The translations under genes and the position numbers were made by a program. A DNA stretch of 64,000 bases from Mercurialis annua (taxonomy: Eukaryota; Streptophyta; Magnoliopsida; Malpighiales; Euphorbiaceae), in assembly GCF_937616625.2 (NCBI RefSeq), contig NC_065574.1, forward strand, positions 30,630,501 through 30,694,500, in the 5' to 3' direction. Below are positions 38,567 through 51,500 of this stretch, piece after piece. The first letter of the stretch is position 1; each line of letters begins with the position of its first letter. The notes below the pieces were generated by a model. It saw only the letters and a list, made by a program, of their open reading frames with translations. It made no database searches and was not told where the DNA came from.

Positions 38567-38719
38567 TTTCGTCTCTGTTCGACCAGTCGGTCTAACAGTC
38601 AGGCAGGCTTATACCATTACGCTCACGAGCAGAATCTTTGCTTGAGCCTACCTTCGCACACCTCTGTTACTCTTTAGGAGGCATCCGCCCCAGATAAACT
38701 ACCCACCTCGCAGTGTCCC
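38567..38719 (-). pseudogene. rrn26: Large-subunit rRNA fragment, probably mitochondrial rrn26
   Basis: About 150 bp of non-satellite DNA. On the minus strand it reads as bacterial-type 23S rRNA near the peptidyl-transferase region: GGACACTGCGAGGTGGGTAG, then GGGGCGG, CCTCCTAAAGAGTAACAGAGG, ATAAGCCTGCCTGACTG and GAACAGAGACGAAA. These conserved helices make the rRNA call firm. The alphaproteobacteria-like ATAAGCC(T)GCCTGACTG block and the TTTATCTGGGGCGG variant fit plant mitochondrial rrn26 better than plastid rrn23 (from memory, not by search). It interrupts a satellite monomer between GCTAA and AAAGGTGAAACG, so it is an inserted mitochondrial fragment (NUMT). Much too short to be functional. 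Confidence 0.88.
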
Positions 38720-38755
38720 CCCCCCCCCCCCGATTTTTTGGTGCGGCGGTTAGGC
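38717..38755. other. C15 homopolymer and 24-bp unassigned filler
   Basis: A run of 15 C (38717-38731, whose first bases may belong to the rRNA) followed by GATTTTTTGGTGCGGCGG and TTAGGC, after which the satellite resumes. I do not recognise the 24-bp piece. It may be a second organellar scrap or filler DNA made during end joining. The homopolymer length may also be a sequencing or assembly effect. Confidence 0.7.
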
Positions 38756-39155
38756 AAAGGTGAAACGCTTGGTTTTTGTTCGGTAACGTTTGTAAACGTT
38801 TGGCTTAAATTGCTAAATGTGTGAAACGTTTGGATTTGTTTCGAAACGTTTGTAAACGTTTGGCTTCAATTACTAAAAAGGTGATACGTTTGGATTTGTT
38901 TTGTAACGTTTGTAAACGTTTGGCATAAAGCGCTAAAAAGGTTAAATGTTTGGATTTGTTTCGTAACGTTTTAAACGTTTGGCTTAAATTGCTAAAATGG
39001 GGAAACGTTTCGATTTGTTTCGTAACGTTTGTAAACTTTTGGCTTAAATTGCAAAAAAGGTGAATCGTTTGTTTTTTTTCGTAACGTTTGTAAACGATTG
39101 CCTTAAATTGCCAAAAAGGTGAAACGCTCTGATTTGTTTTGTAACGTTTGTAAAC
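38756..39155 (-). repeat. 60-bp satellite array, - orientation (segment 4, right part)
   Basis: About 6.5 monomers between the rRNA insert and the next LTR. The variant series (GGCATAAAGCGC, CAATTACTAAAAAGGTGATACG, GTGAATCGTTTG, GAAACGCTCTGATTTG) recurs at about 44870-45290, so this stretch is related to array DNA on the far side of the LTR. It ends at GTTTGTAAAC, the target site. Confidence 0.95.
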
Positions 39156-39364
39156 TGTAACACCCCTCATTTTTCTAACTTGTTTCGTTAAGCCAAAACG
39201 GTACCTTGGGTTTGTTTGAGTGGTTCGACCACTTAGATTCGCGTTTCGAAGGTTCCAAACCTTTTAAAATGTGTTTTAATATGTATTAGAAGTAATCTCG
39301 GAGTTTGAAACGTTTTCGATTTCAATTTCAAAATCTCAAATTTTCATCGGAGGTAGTAGCATTT

Positions 39365-39440
39365 CGCGGGCGCGACATGCATGAATCACGGGAGTGATTC
39401 ATGTATCGCGGGCGCGACATAGGTGTAGCGGGCGCAACGC
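39365..39440. repeat. GCGGGCGCGA boxes in LTR promoter region
   Basis: Three recognisable copies, plus one decayed to CACGGGAGTG, with CG to CA changes. Same position as in the two sister LTRs. Confidence 0.85.
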
Positions 39441-39465
39441 GTGCACTGTTCTGTTTGCTGATTTC

Positions 39466-39473
39466 TATTTAAA
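39466..39473 (+). promoter_or_regulatory. TATA-like box of LTR (TATTTAAA)
   Basis: Same box and distance from the GC cluster as in the 16014 LTR. Confidence 0.55.
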
Positions 39474-42400
39474 CTTACCTTAACTCGACCTAAATCAGAT
39501 TTTAAACACTTTTAACTTCTCTAAAAACCATAATTCGGCTGGGGCTCTATCTTAGGTCATTCCTCTATCCTTTCATCTCAATTTTGATTTTTGGTAAGTG
39601 TTCCTAATCATTCCTTCGTGATTCCATATATAGTTCATCAATTCTAGGATTTTTAAATCCTATAGCCTATGTGTGTGATTGTAGGCTGATTTGGGTTGGT
39701 TGATTTCTGAGTTTTATTGCTCTTAGTCCAATCAAGAGGTATGTCGTTCAATTCCCTTTCTTATGTGGTGTAGAGATTGCTAGATCGTAGTATGAATCAA
39801 TACTTTGGGTGGTTTGATTGTATTCTCTATATTGCTTTAAATTATAATTTCTGGAAATCTTAAATTGATGTTATATTAGTCTCTTGGATTTCATTTGTAC
39901 TTTGGGTGGTTCGGTTTTAATGTTACAATTGATAGATTTATCGAATTGCTAAAGATTTTGGGTTATAAACTGTTTTATGATTAAACTAAAATCTGGAAAT
40001 TTCTTAAAAGCTAATCTTAGGTTGTTTAAACATCAAACGTACATTGGGTGTATTTGGGGGAATCTTGTGAATGGATTTTAGTATCGTTTGATTAATGCTT
40101 TTGAGATAAAATTCTGTTTTATGATTAAACTAAATTTTGGAAATTTCAAATCAATGGATCATAGGGTATTAGATGCTAAACAATACATTGGGTGATTTTG
40201 AGAAATCGTTAAATGGAATAGGGTATAGTTTGGTTAACATTTTTGAATTTAAACTCGGTTTTGAACTTATTACTAAAGGCTGAAAATTGTACAGAAGATG
40301 GTTTAAAACTTGTTAAAAGAATGTTAGGTTATCTTAGGATTTGAATAATATAATATAAGGCATACAAGGCGTTATATGTCAATGTAGGGTTTCGGTTGAA
40401 CTATTTTAGCTTCAAGTTGATACTTGAAAGGTGTTGAATCTTATTGATTCTATTTGAGGTGACATAATTAAATGTACTTGGGGTGCTACTTGCTAAGTCT
40501 TAGCAAGCTTAATTGTTTATGGCATTATTAAGTTACGGTGTGAGTTCTTATTTTAAATAACTTTGATTTCATTTAAGGTTTGATTAAAGACTTTGGTTTT
40601 AAACTTTGTTTATGGATGGGTCGGGTTAGACGTGGTCTCCCGACATGTTGTGTTGAGCTATACTGCAGTAAGGCTAACACACTACTTTGGGAACTGTAAT
40701 TGTTTTGTAAAGACTATTTAAGTATTTAAGTACTTTGGGTTCGTTTTAAAAGATAAGAACTCACCTAAGCTTAATTTGCCTTATTTGTTAATTAGTTGTA
40801 TGGATACTTGGTGGTATTTTGATTACCTTGTTTGAATCTTTGGTTGCGTTGTGAAATGCTAGTCCTATGTGGAGTCTAGTATTCTTAGAGTTAGGGGTTG
40901 TTCGGATTTTAACTTGTATAATGTTTTAGACCCGTCGACTGCTCGTGCTTCAGAGTCTACGCAGGGTTAGCTGTTTGCGAAGATTCATGTGGATAAGAAA
41001 GCAGTGAGTTTGTAGTGTTATTTACCTCTTTATTAAGTACCACACATTATTTTAGTATATCAAATGTTGGTGAACTATTTTAAGGATTATGGATCTGGAT
41101 TGAAACGAGCTACTCGATAGGCTTGTATCGAGACTGTGTGCACCGGTAAGTACTTTGGGATTGGCTGACCAATGTCTGGCCTACTTTGGGAAACGATGAG
41201 GATTTGTTCCCATCTACTTTGGGTTAAATACTTTGGGATTTCATTTCAATACTGTTTTTTCCATAATCAAATATATATATTAGTATAAAAGAATTTGTTT
41301 TCAGGGTTTTAAACTTAATAAATGTAAATAGCATTATGAACTCATCTCAGTATATTTGATCCCGTTGTTTTCCAAATTTTCCAGGCTTACGATTTTGAGA
41401 GCGTTGGTCATCTCCGATCTTTTGATTGCTCGGAGGTCTTTTTATGTTATCAGACTAGTCAACTGTTTTACTTCTTAGACCGCAGTAGAACTAGTTGTCT
41501 CTATTATTGTACTTTGGCTTGTCGTAGTGGTACGACTTTTATATCATTATACTTAGGTATGTTACATTGAATTATTTAAATATGAGGCATGTTTCATAGT
41601 TTCGAATTGCTATCAAGTAATTATATTAGAACTGCTATATAAGTTGTTAGACTTAGGCTGAAGTCTCGGTTGCCCCCGAGCACTGGTTTTCTTCCAGGTT
41701 TAGATTGAATATAAGGTTTTCTGCGAGGCTTGCTACGGGTTTGGGTACGACCATACCCATATCCATGAAATCGGGTCGTGACATAAACGTTTGGCTTAAA
41801 TTGCTAAAAAAGGTAAAACGCTTGGATTTGTTTCGTAACATTTGCAAACGTTTGGTTTCAATTGCTAAAACGGTGAAATGCTTGGTTTTGTTTCATAATT
41901 TTTGTACAAGTTTGGCTCAAATCGCTAAAAATGTGAAACTTTTGGTTTTGTTTCATAACGTTTGTAAACGTTCAGCTTAAATCGCTACAAATGTGAAACG
42001 TTTGTTTTTGTTCCGTAGCGTTTATAAATGTTTGGCTTAAATCGCTAAAAAGGTGTCACGTTTGGATTTGTTTCGTAACGTTTGTAAACGTTTGGCTTAA
42101 ATTGCTAAAAAGGGGAAACACTTGAATTTATTTCGTAACGTTTGCAAACATTTGGCTTTATTCACTAAAAAGGTGAAACATTTGGATTTGTTTCGTAACG
42201 TTTGTAAACGTTTGGCTTAAATCGCTTAAAAGGTGAAACGTTTGAATTTGTTTCGTAATGTTTTAAACGTTTGTATTAAATTGCTAAAAAGGTGAAACGT
42301 TTTGATTTGTTCTTTAACGTTTGTAAACGTTTGGCTTAAATTGATAAAAAGGTGACACGTTTGGATTTATTTCGTAAATTTTGTAAACGTTTGGCTTAAA

Positions 42401-45400
42401 TCGCTAAAAAAGTGAAGTGTTTGGTTTTGTTTCGAAACGTTTGTCAATGTTTGGCTTAAATCCCTAAAAAGGTGAAACATTTTGTTTTGTTTTGTAATGT
42501 TTGGCTTAAATCGCTAAAAATGTAAGACGTTTGGTTTTGTTTCGTAACATTTGGAAGTGTTTGGCTTATATCGCTAAAAAGGTGAAACGTTTAGATTTGT
42601 TTTGTAACGTTTGTAAATGTTTGGCTTAAATCCCTAAAAATGTGAAACGTTTGGTTTTGTTTCGTAATGTTTGTAAACGTTCGGCTGGCATCGCTAAAAA
42701 GGTGAAACGCTTGGTTTCATTCCATAACGTTTGTAAATGTTTGGCTTAAATCGCTAAATAGGCGAAACGTTTGGATTTGTTTCGTAACATTTGTAAACGT
42801 TTAGCTTAAATCGCTAAAAACGTGAGACGTTTAGATTTTTTCGTAACGTTTGTATACGTTTGCCTTAAATAGCTAAAAAGGGAAACGTTTGGATTTGTTT
42901 CGTAACGTTTGTAAACGTTTGGATTACATTGCTAAAAAGGTGAAACGCTTTGATTTGTTTGGTAACGTTTTTAAACGTGTGGCTTAAATTGCTAAAAAGG
43001 TGAAACGCTTGGTTTTGTTTCGTAAAGTTTGTAAACGTTTGGCATAAATCGCTAAAAATGTGAAATATTTGGATTTATTTCGTAACGTTTTAAACGTTTG
43101 TTTTTGTATCGTAACTTTTGTAAACGTTTGGCTTAAATCGCTGAAAAGGTGAAACGTTTGGATTTGTTTTGTAACGTTTGTAAACGTTTGGCTTATATCG
43201 CTTAAAAGGTGAAACGTTTGGATTTGGTTCGTAACGTTTGTAAACTTTTGGATCTAATCGCTAAAAAGGTGAAAAGTTTGGATTTGTTTGGTAACGTTTG
43301 TAAACGTTTGGTTTAAATTGCTAAAAAGGTGAAACGCTTGGATTTGTTTCGTAACGTTTGTAAACGTTTGGCTTAATTTTCTAAAAAGGTGAAACACTTG
43401 GATTTGTTTCGTAACGTTTGTAAAAGTTTGGCTTAAATTGCTAAAAAGGTGAAAAATTTGGATTTGTATCGTAACCTTTTTAATGTTTGGCTTATATTTT
43501 GGAAAACATTTGGATTTATTTCATAACGTTTGTAAACGATTGGCTTAAATTGTTAAAAGGGTGAAACATTTGGATTTGTTTAGTAACGTTTATAAACATT
43601 TGGCTTAAATCGCTAAAAAGGTGAAACGTTTCGATTTGTTTCGTACCGTTTGCAAACGTTTGGCTTATATCGCTAAAAAGGGGAAACGTTTGGATTTGTT
43701 TCGTAATGTTTGTAAACTTTTTGCTTAAATTGGTAAGAAGGTGAAACGCTTGGATTTGTTTCGTAACGTTTGTAAACGTTTGGCTTAAATGGCTAAATAG
43801 GTGAAACGCTTGGATTTGTTTTGGAACTTTTGTAAACGTTTGGCTTAAATTACTAAAAAGGTGAAACACTTGGATTTGTTTCGGAACGTTTGTAATTGTT
43901 TGGCTAATATTTCTAAAAAGGTTAAACGCTTGGATTTTTTTCGTAACGATTGGCTTAAATTGCTAAAAAGGTGTAACGCTTGGATTTGTTTCGCAACATT
44001 TTTAAACGTTTGGCTTAAATCGCTAAAGAGGCGAAATGTTGGGATTTGTTTCGCAACGTTTGTAAACGTTTGTCTTATATCAATAAAAAGGCGAAACGTT
44101 TGGTTTTGTTTCGTAACGTTTGTAAACGTTTTGCTTAAATTGCTTAAATGGCGAAATGTTTGGAATTGTTTCGTATTGTTTGTAAACGATTCGCTTAAAT
44201 CGCTAAAACGGTGACACGTTTGGATTTTGTTCTTAACCTTTGTAAACGTTTGGGTTATATTGCTAAAAAGGTGAAATGCTTTGATTTGTTTCGTAATGTT
44301 TTTATACGTTTTGCTGTAGTTGCAAAAAAGGAGAAACGCTTGGATTTGTTTCGTAACATTTGTAAACGTTTGGCTTTAATTGCTAAAAAGGTGAAACGTT
44401 TGGATTTGTTTCGTAGTGTTTATAAATGTTTGGCTTAAATTGCTAAGAAGTTGCAACGTTTGGATTTGTTTCGTACCGTTTGTTAACATCTGGATTAAAG
44501 CGCTAGAAAGGTTTAATGTTTGGATTTGTTTCGTAAAGTTTGTAAACATTTGGCTTAAATTGCTAAAAAGGTGAAACGCATGGATTTGTTTCGTAACGTT
44601 TATAAACGTATGAATTTTTTTCGTAACGTTTGTAAACGTTTGGCTTAAATTGCTAGAAAGGTGAAACTATTGGATCTGTTTCGTAACGTTTGTAAACGTT
44701 TGCCTTAAATTGTTGAAAAGGTAAAACGCTTGGATTTGTTTCGTAACGTTTGTAAAAGTTTGGCTTAAATTGCTAAAAAGGTGAAACGCTTCGATTTGTT
44801 TCGTGGCGTTTGTAAACATTTGGCTTAAATTGCTAAAAAGGTTAAACGCTTGGTTTTTGTTTGGCAACGTTTGTAAACGTTTGGCTTGAATTGCTAAAAA
44901 TGTGAAACGTTTGGATTTGTTTCGTATCGTTTGGCTTCAATTACTAAAAAGGTGATACGTTCGGATTTGTTTTGTAACGTTTGTAAATGTTTGGCATAAA
45001 GCGCTGAAAAGGTTAAATTTTTGTATTTTTTTCGTAAATTTTTAAACGTTTGGCTTAAATTGCTAAAATGGGGAAAAGTTTCGAATTTTTTCGTAACGTT
45101 TGTAAACGTTTGGCTTAAATTGCAAAAAAGGTGAATCGTTTGGTTTTTTTTTTTCGTAACGTTTGTAAACGTTTGGCTTAAATCGCTAAGAAGGTAAAAC
45201 GTTTGGACTTGTTCGTAACTTTTGTAAATGATTGCCTTAAATTGCTAAAAAGGTGAAACGCTCTGATTTGTTTTGTAACGTTTGTAAACGTTTGGCTTAA
45301 ATTAATAAAAAGGTGAAACTCTTGGATTTGTTTCATAACGTTTGTAAACGATTGGCTTAAATTGCTAAAAAGGTGAGATGCTTGGTTTTGTTTCGTAACG

Positions 45401-48400
45401 TTTGTAGAGGTTTGTCTTAAATCACTAAAAATGTGAAACGTTTGGTTTTGTTTCGTAACGTTTGTAAAAGTTCAGCTTAAATCGCTACAAATGTGAAATG
45501 TTTGTTTTTGTTTCGTAGCGTTTATAAATGTTTGGCTTAAATCGCTAAAATGGTGTAACGTTTGCATTTGTTTAATAACATTTGTAAACGTTTGGCTTAA
45601 ATTGCTAAAAAGGTGACACGTTTGGATTTATTTCGTAACTTTTGTAAACGTTTGGCTTAATTCGCTAAAAAGGTGAAGCGTTTGGTTTTGTTTCGAAACG
45701 TTTGTAAACGTTTGGCTTAAATCCCAAAAAAGGTGAAACATTTGGTTTTGTTTTGTAACGTTTGGCTTCAATCGCTAAAAATGTAAGACGTTTGGTTTTG
45801 TTTTGTAACGTTTGGAAGTTTTTGGCTAATATCGCCAAAAAGGTGAAACGTTTAGATTTGTTTTGTAACGTTTGTAAACGTTTGGCTTAAATCCCTAAAA
45901 ATGGGAAACGGTTGGATTTGTTTCGTAACGTTTGTAAACGTTCGACTGACATCGCTTAAAAGGTGAAATGTTTGGTTTTATTCCATAACGTTTGTAAACG
46001 TTTGGCTTAAATCGCTAAAAACGTGAGACGTTTGGATTTTTTCATAACGTTTGCCTTAAAGAGCTAAAAAGGGAAACGTTTGGATTTGTTTCGTAACGTT
46101 TATAAACGTTTGGTTTATATTGCTAAAAAGGTGAAACGCTTGGATTTGTTTTGAAACGTTTGCAAACGTTTGGCTTAAATTTCTAAAAAGGTGAAACGCT
46201 TGGATTTGTTTCGTAACGTTTGTAAACGTGTGGCTTAAATTTCTAAAAAGGTGAAACGCTTGGTTTTGTTTCATAACGTTTGTAAACGTTTGACATAAAT
46301 CGCTAAAAATGGGAAACGTTTGGATTTATTTCGTAACGTTTTAAATGTTTGTTTTTGTATTGTAACGTTTGTAAACGTTTGGCTTAAATCGCTAAAAAGG
46401 TGAAACGTTTGGATTTGTTTTGTAACGTTTGTAAACGTTTGGCTTATATCGCTGAAAAGGGGAAACGTTTGGATTTGTTTCGTAACGTTTGTAAACGTTT
46501 GGCTTAAATCGCTGAAAAGGGGAAACGTTTGGATTTGGTTCGTAACGTTTGTAAACTTTTGTCTTAAATCGCTAAAAAGGTGAAAAGTTTGGATTTGTTT
46601 TGTAACGTTTGTAAATGTTTGGCTTAAATTGCTAAAAAAGGGAAACACTTGGATTTGTTTCATAATGTTTGAAAACGTTTGGATTTAATCACAAAAATTT
46701 GTAAAATTTGTGAAACATTTGGATTTGTTTCATAACGTTTGTAAACGTTTGGCTTATATTGCTAAAAAGGTGGAACGCTTGGATTTGTTTCGAAACGTTT
46801 GTAAACGTTTTTCTTTGTTTCATAATGTTTGTAAACGTTTGGCTTCAATTGCAAAAATATTGAAACGTTTTGATTTGTTTCATAATGTTTGTAAACGTTT
46901 GGCTTAATTTGCTAAAATGGTGAAACTCTTGGATTTGTTTCGTAACATTTGTAAACATTTCGCTTAAATTGCTAAAAAGTTGAAACGCTTACAAACGTTT
47001 GGCTTTATTTGCGAAAAAGGGGAATTTTTTTGATTCTTTTCGTAACGTTATAAACGTTTGACTTAAATCGCTAAAATGGGAAAACGTTTGGATTTGTTTT
47101 GTAACGTTTGTAAACGTTAAGCTTAATTTTCCAAAAAGATGAAACACTCTTATTTGTTTCGTAACGTTTTAAACGTTTGAATTTGTTTCGTAACGTTTGT
47201 AAACGCTTAGCTTAAATCACAAAAATGGGAAAATGTTTGGATTTGTTTCGTAACGTTTGGCTTAAATTGCAAAACAGTGAAACGTTTGGATTTGTTTTGT
47301 AATGTTTGTAAACGTTTGACTTACATTGCTAAAAAGGTGAAACTCTTGGATTTGTTCATAACATTTTAAACGTTTGGCTTAAATCGCTAAAAAGGTGAAA
47401 CATTTCTTTTTGTTCCGTAACATTTTAAACGTTTGGATTTGTTCATAACGTTTTAAACGTTTGGCTTATATTGCTAAAAAGGTGAAAGGTTTGGATTTGT
47501 TTCGAAATGTTTTAAACGTTTGGATGTGTTTTGTAACGTTAGTAAATGTTTGTCCTAAATCGCTAAAACGGTGAAATGTTTGGATTTGTTTTGTATCGTT
47601 TGTAAATGTTTGGCTTAAATTTATAAAAAGGTGAAACGTTTGGTTTTGTTTCGTAACGTTTGTAAGCGTTTGACTTAAATTGCTAAAAAGATGAAATGTT
47701 TGGATTTGTTTCGTAACATTTTTAAACGTTTGGCTTAAATCGCTAAAAAAGGGAAACGTTTGGATTTGTTTTTTAAGGTTTGTAAACGTTTGGCCTAAGT
47801 CGCTAAAAAGGTAAAACGTTTGTATTTTTTATGTAACGTTTTAAACGTTTGTAATGTTTGTAAACGTTTGGCTTATATCTCTAAAAAGGTGAAACGTTTG
47901 GAATTGTTTCGTAACATTTGTAAACGTTTGGCTTAAATTGCTAAAAAAGTTGAAACGTTTGGATTTATATGGTAACGTTTGTAAACATTTGGCTTAAATC
48001 CTTAAAAATGCGAAATGTTTGGTTTTGTTCCGTAATGTTTGTATGAGTTTGGCTTAAATTGCTAAAAAGGTACAACGCTTGGATTTTTTCGTAACGTTTG
48101 GCTGAAATCGATAAAAAGGTGAAACATTTGGATTTTTTTCATAATGTTTGTAAACGTTTGGCTTCAATCGCTTAATAGGTGAAACGTTTGGATTTATTTC
48201 GTAACGTTTGTAAACGTTTGGCTTAAATTGCTAAAAAGGTGAAACGTTTGGACTTTTTTCGTAACGTTTCAAAACGTTTGGCTTAAATCGCTAAATAGGG
48301 GAAACGTTTTGATTTTATTTGTAATGTTTGTAAAGGTTTGGCTTAAATCGCTAAAAAGGTGAAACGTTTTGTTTTGTTTCATAACGTTTGTAAACGGTCA

Positions 48401-48480
48401 GCTTAAATCGCTATAAATGTGAAACGTTTGTTTTTGTTCTGTAGCGTTTATAAATGTTTGGCTTAAATCGCTAAAAAGGT

Positions 48481-48590
48481 GTAAAGTTTGGATTTGTTTC
48501 GTAACGTTTGTAAACGTTTGGCTTAAATCGCTAAAAAGGTGTAAAGTTTGGATTTGTTTCGTAACGTTTGTAAACGTTTGGCTTAAATTG
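48481..48590 (-). repeat. Perfect local duplication of a 60-bp monomer
   Basis: The monomer at 48481-48540, with the rare GGTGTAAAGTTTGG variant, is repeated at 48541 onward without a difference until the variant tail TTGATAAAAAGG at about 48588. A single-monomer duplication, recent by its identity. Confidence 0.85.
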
Positions 48591-51500
48591 ATAAAAAGGG
48601 GAAACGCTTGAATTTATTTCGTAACTTTTGTAAACGTTTGGCTTCAATCACTAAAAAGGTGAAACGTTTGGATTTGTTTCGTAACGTTTGCAAACGTTTG
48701 GCTTAAATCGCTTAAAAGGGGAAACGTTTGAATTTGTTTCGTAATGTTTTCAACGTTTGGATTAAATTGCTAAAAAGATGAAACGTTTCGATTTGTTCTT
48801 TAACGTTTGTAAACGTTTGGCTTAAATTGCTAAAAAGGTGACCCGTTTCGATTTGTTTCAAAACGTTTGGCTTAAATCACTAAAAAAGTGAAACATTTGG
48901 TTTTGTTTTGTAACGTTTGGCTTAAATCGCTAAAAATATAAAATGTTTGGTTTTATTTTGTAACGTTGGAAGTGTTTGGCTTATATCGCTAAATTGGTGA
49001 AACATTTGGATTTGTTTTGTAATGTTTCTAAACGTTTGGCTTAAATCACTAATAATGTGAAACGTTTGGTTTTGTTTCGTAACGTTTGTAAACGTTCGGC
49101 TGACATCGCTAAAAAGGTGAAACGTTTGGTTTTGTTCCATAACGTTTTGTAAACGTTTGGCTTAAATCGCTAAATAGGCGAAACGTTTGGATTTGTTTCG
49201 TAACATTTGTAAACGTTTAGCTTAAATCGCAAAAAACGTGAGACGTTTGGATTTTTTCGTAACGTTTGTATACGTTTGCCTTAAATAGCTAAAAAGGGAA
49301 ACGTTTGGATTTGTTTCGTAACGTTTGTAAACGTTTGGCTTAAATTGCTAAAAAGGTGAAACGCTTGGATTTGTTTCGTAACGTTCGTAAACGTGTGGCT
49401 TAAATTGCTAAAAAGGTGAAACGCTTGGTTTTGTTTCGTAAGGTTTGTAAACGTTTGGCATAAATGGATAAAAATGTGAAACGTTTGGATTTATTTCGTA
49501 ACGTTATAAACGTTTGTTTTTGTATCGTAACGTTTGTAAACGTTTGGCTTAAATCGCTAAAAAGGTGAAACGTTTGGATTTGTTTTGTAACGTTTGTAAA
49601 CGTTTGTCTTAAATCGCTGAAAAGGTGAAACGTTTGGATTTGTTTCGTAACGTTTGTAAACGTTTGGCTTAAATCGCTCAAAAGGAGAAACGTTTGGTTT
49701 TGGTTCGTAACGTTTGTGAACTTTTGGCTTAAATCGATAAAAAGTTGAAAAGTTTGGATTTGTTTTGTAACGTTTGTAAATGTTTGGCTTATATCGCTAA
49801 AAAGGTGAAACGTTTGGATTTGTTTCGTAGCGTTTGTAGATGTTTGGCTTAAATCGCTAAAATGGGGATGTGTTTGGATTTGTTTTGTACCGTTTGTAAA
49901 CGTTTGGCTTAAACCGATAAAAAGGTGAAACATTTGGATTTGTTTCGTAACGTTTGTAAATGTTTTGCTTAAATTACTAAAAAGGTGAAATATTTGGATT
50001 TGTTTCGTAACGTTTGTAAACGTTGGCTTAAATCACTAAAAATTTGTAAACGTTTGGCTTTAATCACAAAAAGGTGAAACATTTGGATTTGTTTCGTAAC
50101 GTTTGTAAACGTTTGGCTTATATTGCTAAAATGGTGAAACGCTTGGATTTGTTTCGAAACGTTTGTAAACGTTTTTCTTTGTTTCGTAACGTTTGTAAAC
50201 GTTTGGCTTCAATTGCTAAAAAAATTGAAACGTTTTGATTTGTTTCGTAATGTTTGTAAACGTTTGGCTTAATTTGATAAAAAGGTGAAACTCTTGGATT
50301 TGTTTTGTAACATTTGTAAACGTTTTGTTTAAATTGCAAAAAAGTTGAAACGCTTGGATTTGTTTCCTAATGATTTTAATCGTTTCGCTTAAATTACTAA
50401 AGAGGTGAAACGTTTGGATTTGTTTCTTAACGTTTGTAAACGTTTGGCTTAAATTGCTAAAAAGGGGAAACTTTTTGATTCTTTTCGTAATGTTATAAAC
50501 GTTTGACTTAAATCGCTAAAATGGGGAAACGTTTGGATTTTTTTGTAACGTTTGTAAACGTTAGGCTTAATTTTCCAAAAAGGTGAAACACACTTATTTG
50601 TTTTGTAACGTTTTAATTGTTTGATTGTTTCGTAATGTTTTTAAACGCTTGGCTTAAATCACAAAAATGGGAAAATGTTTGGATTTGTTTCGTAACGTTT
50701 GGCTTAAATTGCAAAAAAGTGAAACGTTTGGATTTGTTTTGTAATGTTTGTAAACGTTTGGCTTACATTGCTAAAAAGGTGAAACTCTTGGATTTGTTCT
50801 TAACATTTTAAACGTTTGGCTTAAATCGCTAAAAAGGTGAAATGTTTCTTTTTGTTCCGTAACATTTGAAACGTTTGGATTTGTTCATAACGTTTTAAAC
50901 GTTTGGCTTATATCGCTAAAAAGGTGAAACGTTTGGATTTGTTTCGAAATGTTTCAAACGTTTGGATGTGTTTTGTATCGTTTGTAAATGTTTGGCTTAA
51001 ATTTCTAAAAAGGTGAAACGTTTGGTTTTGTTTCGTAACGTTTGTAAGCGTTTGGCTTAAATTGCTAAAAAGGTGAAATGTTTGGATTTGTTTCGGGACA
51101 TTTTTAAACGTTTGGCTTAAATCGCTAAAAAGGGGAAACGTTTGGATTTGTTTTGTAAGGTTTGTAAACGTTTGGCCTAAGTCGCTAAAAAGGTGAAACA
51201 TTTGTATTTTTTATGTAATGTTTTAAACGTTTTTAATGTTTGTAAACGTTTGGCTTATATCGCTAAAAAGGTGAAACGTTTGGTATTGTTTCGTAACATT
51301 TGTAAACGTTTGGCTTAAATTGCTAAAAAAGTTGAAACGTTTGGATTTATATCGTAACGTTTGTAAACATTTGGCTTAAATCCTTAAAAATGTGAAATGT
51401 TTGGTTTTGTTCCGTAACGTTTGTAAGAGTTTGGCTTAAATTGCTAAAAAGGTACAACGCTTGGATATTTTTGTAACGTTTGGCTGAAATCAATAAAAAA

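Larger units (their letters stand above)
39156..41783 (+). mobile_element. Solo LTR, + strand, 2,628 bp, target-site duplication TAAAC
   Basis: Starts TGTAACACCCCTC and ends AATCGGGTCGTGACA. The flanks are TAAAC on both sides (39151-39155 and 41784-41788), a perfect 5-bp target-site duplication, and joining them restores the GTAAACGTTTGGC satellite. No internal region is present, so it is a solo LTR of the same family as those at 16014 and 21690. Compared with them it lacks about 20 bp near the 3' end: the ACCCTAGCGCCGGTCGCG block between ACCATACCCATA and ATCCATGAAAT is missing. No coding content. Confidence 0.97.

Noticed and set aside
38717..38731. C15 run as a functional quadruplex or regulatory element
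   Set aside because: A single homopolymer at an insertion junction is more simply filler DNA or a length error.
49400..49933. The longest satellite frame on the minus strand (177 codons)
   Set aside because: Same 20-residue satellite period; its near copies at 52846 and 59663 follow the higher-order DNA repeat and are broken by shifts. No sign of selection on protein.
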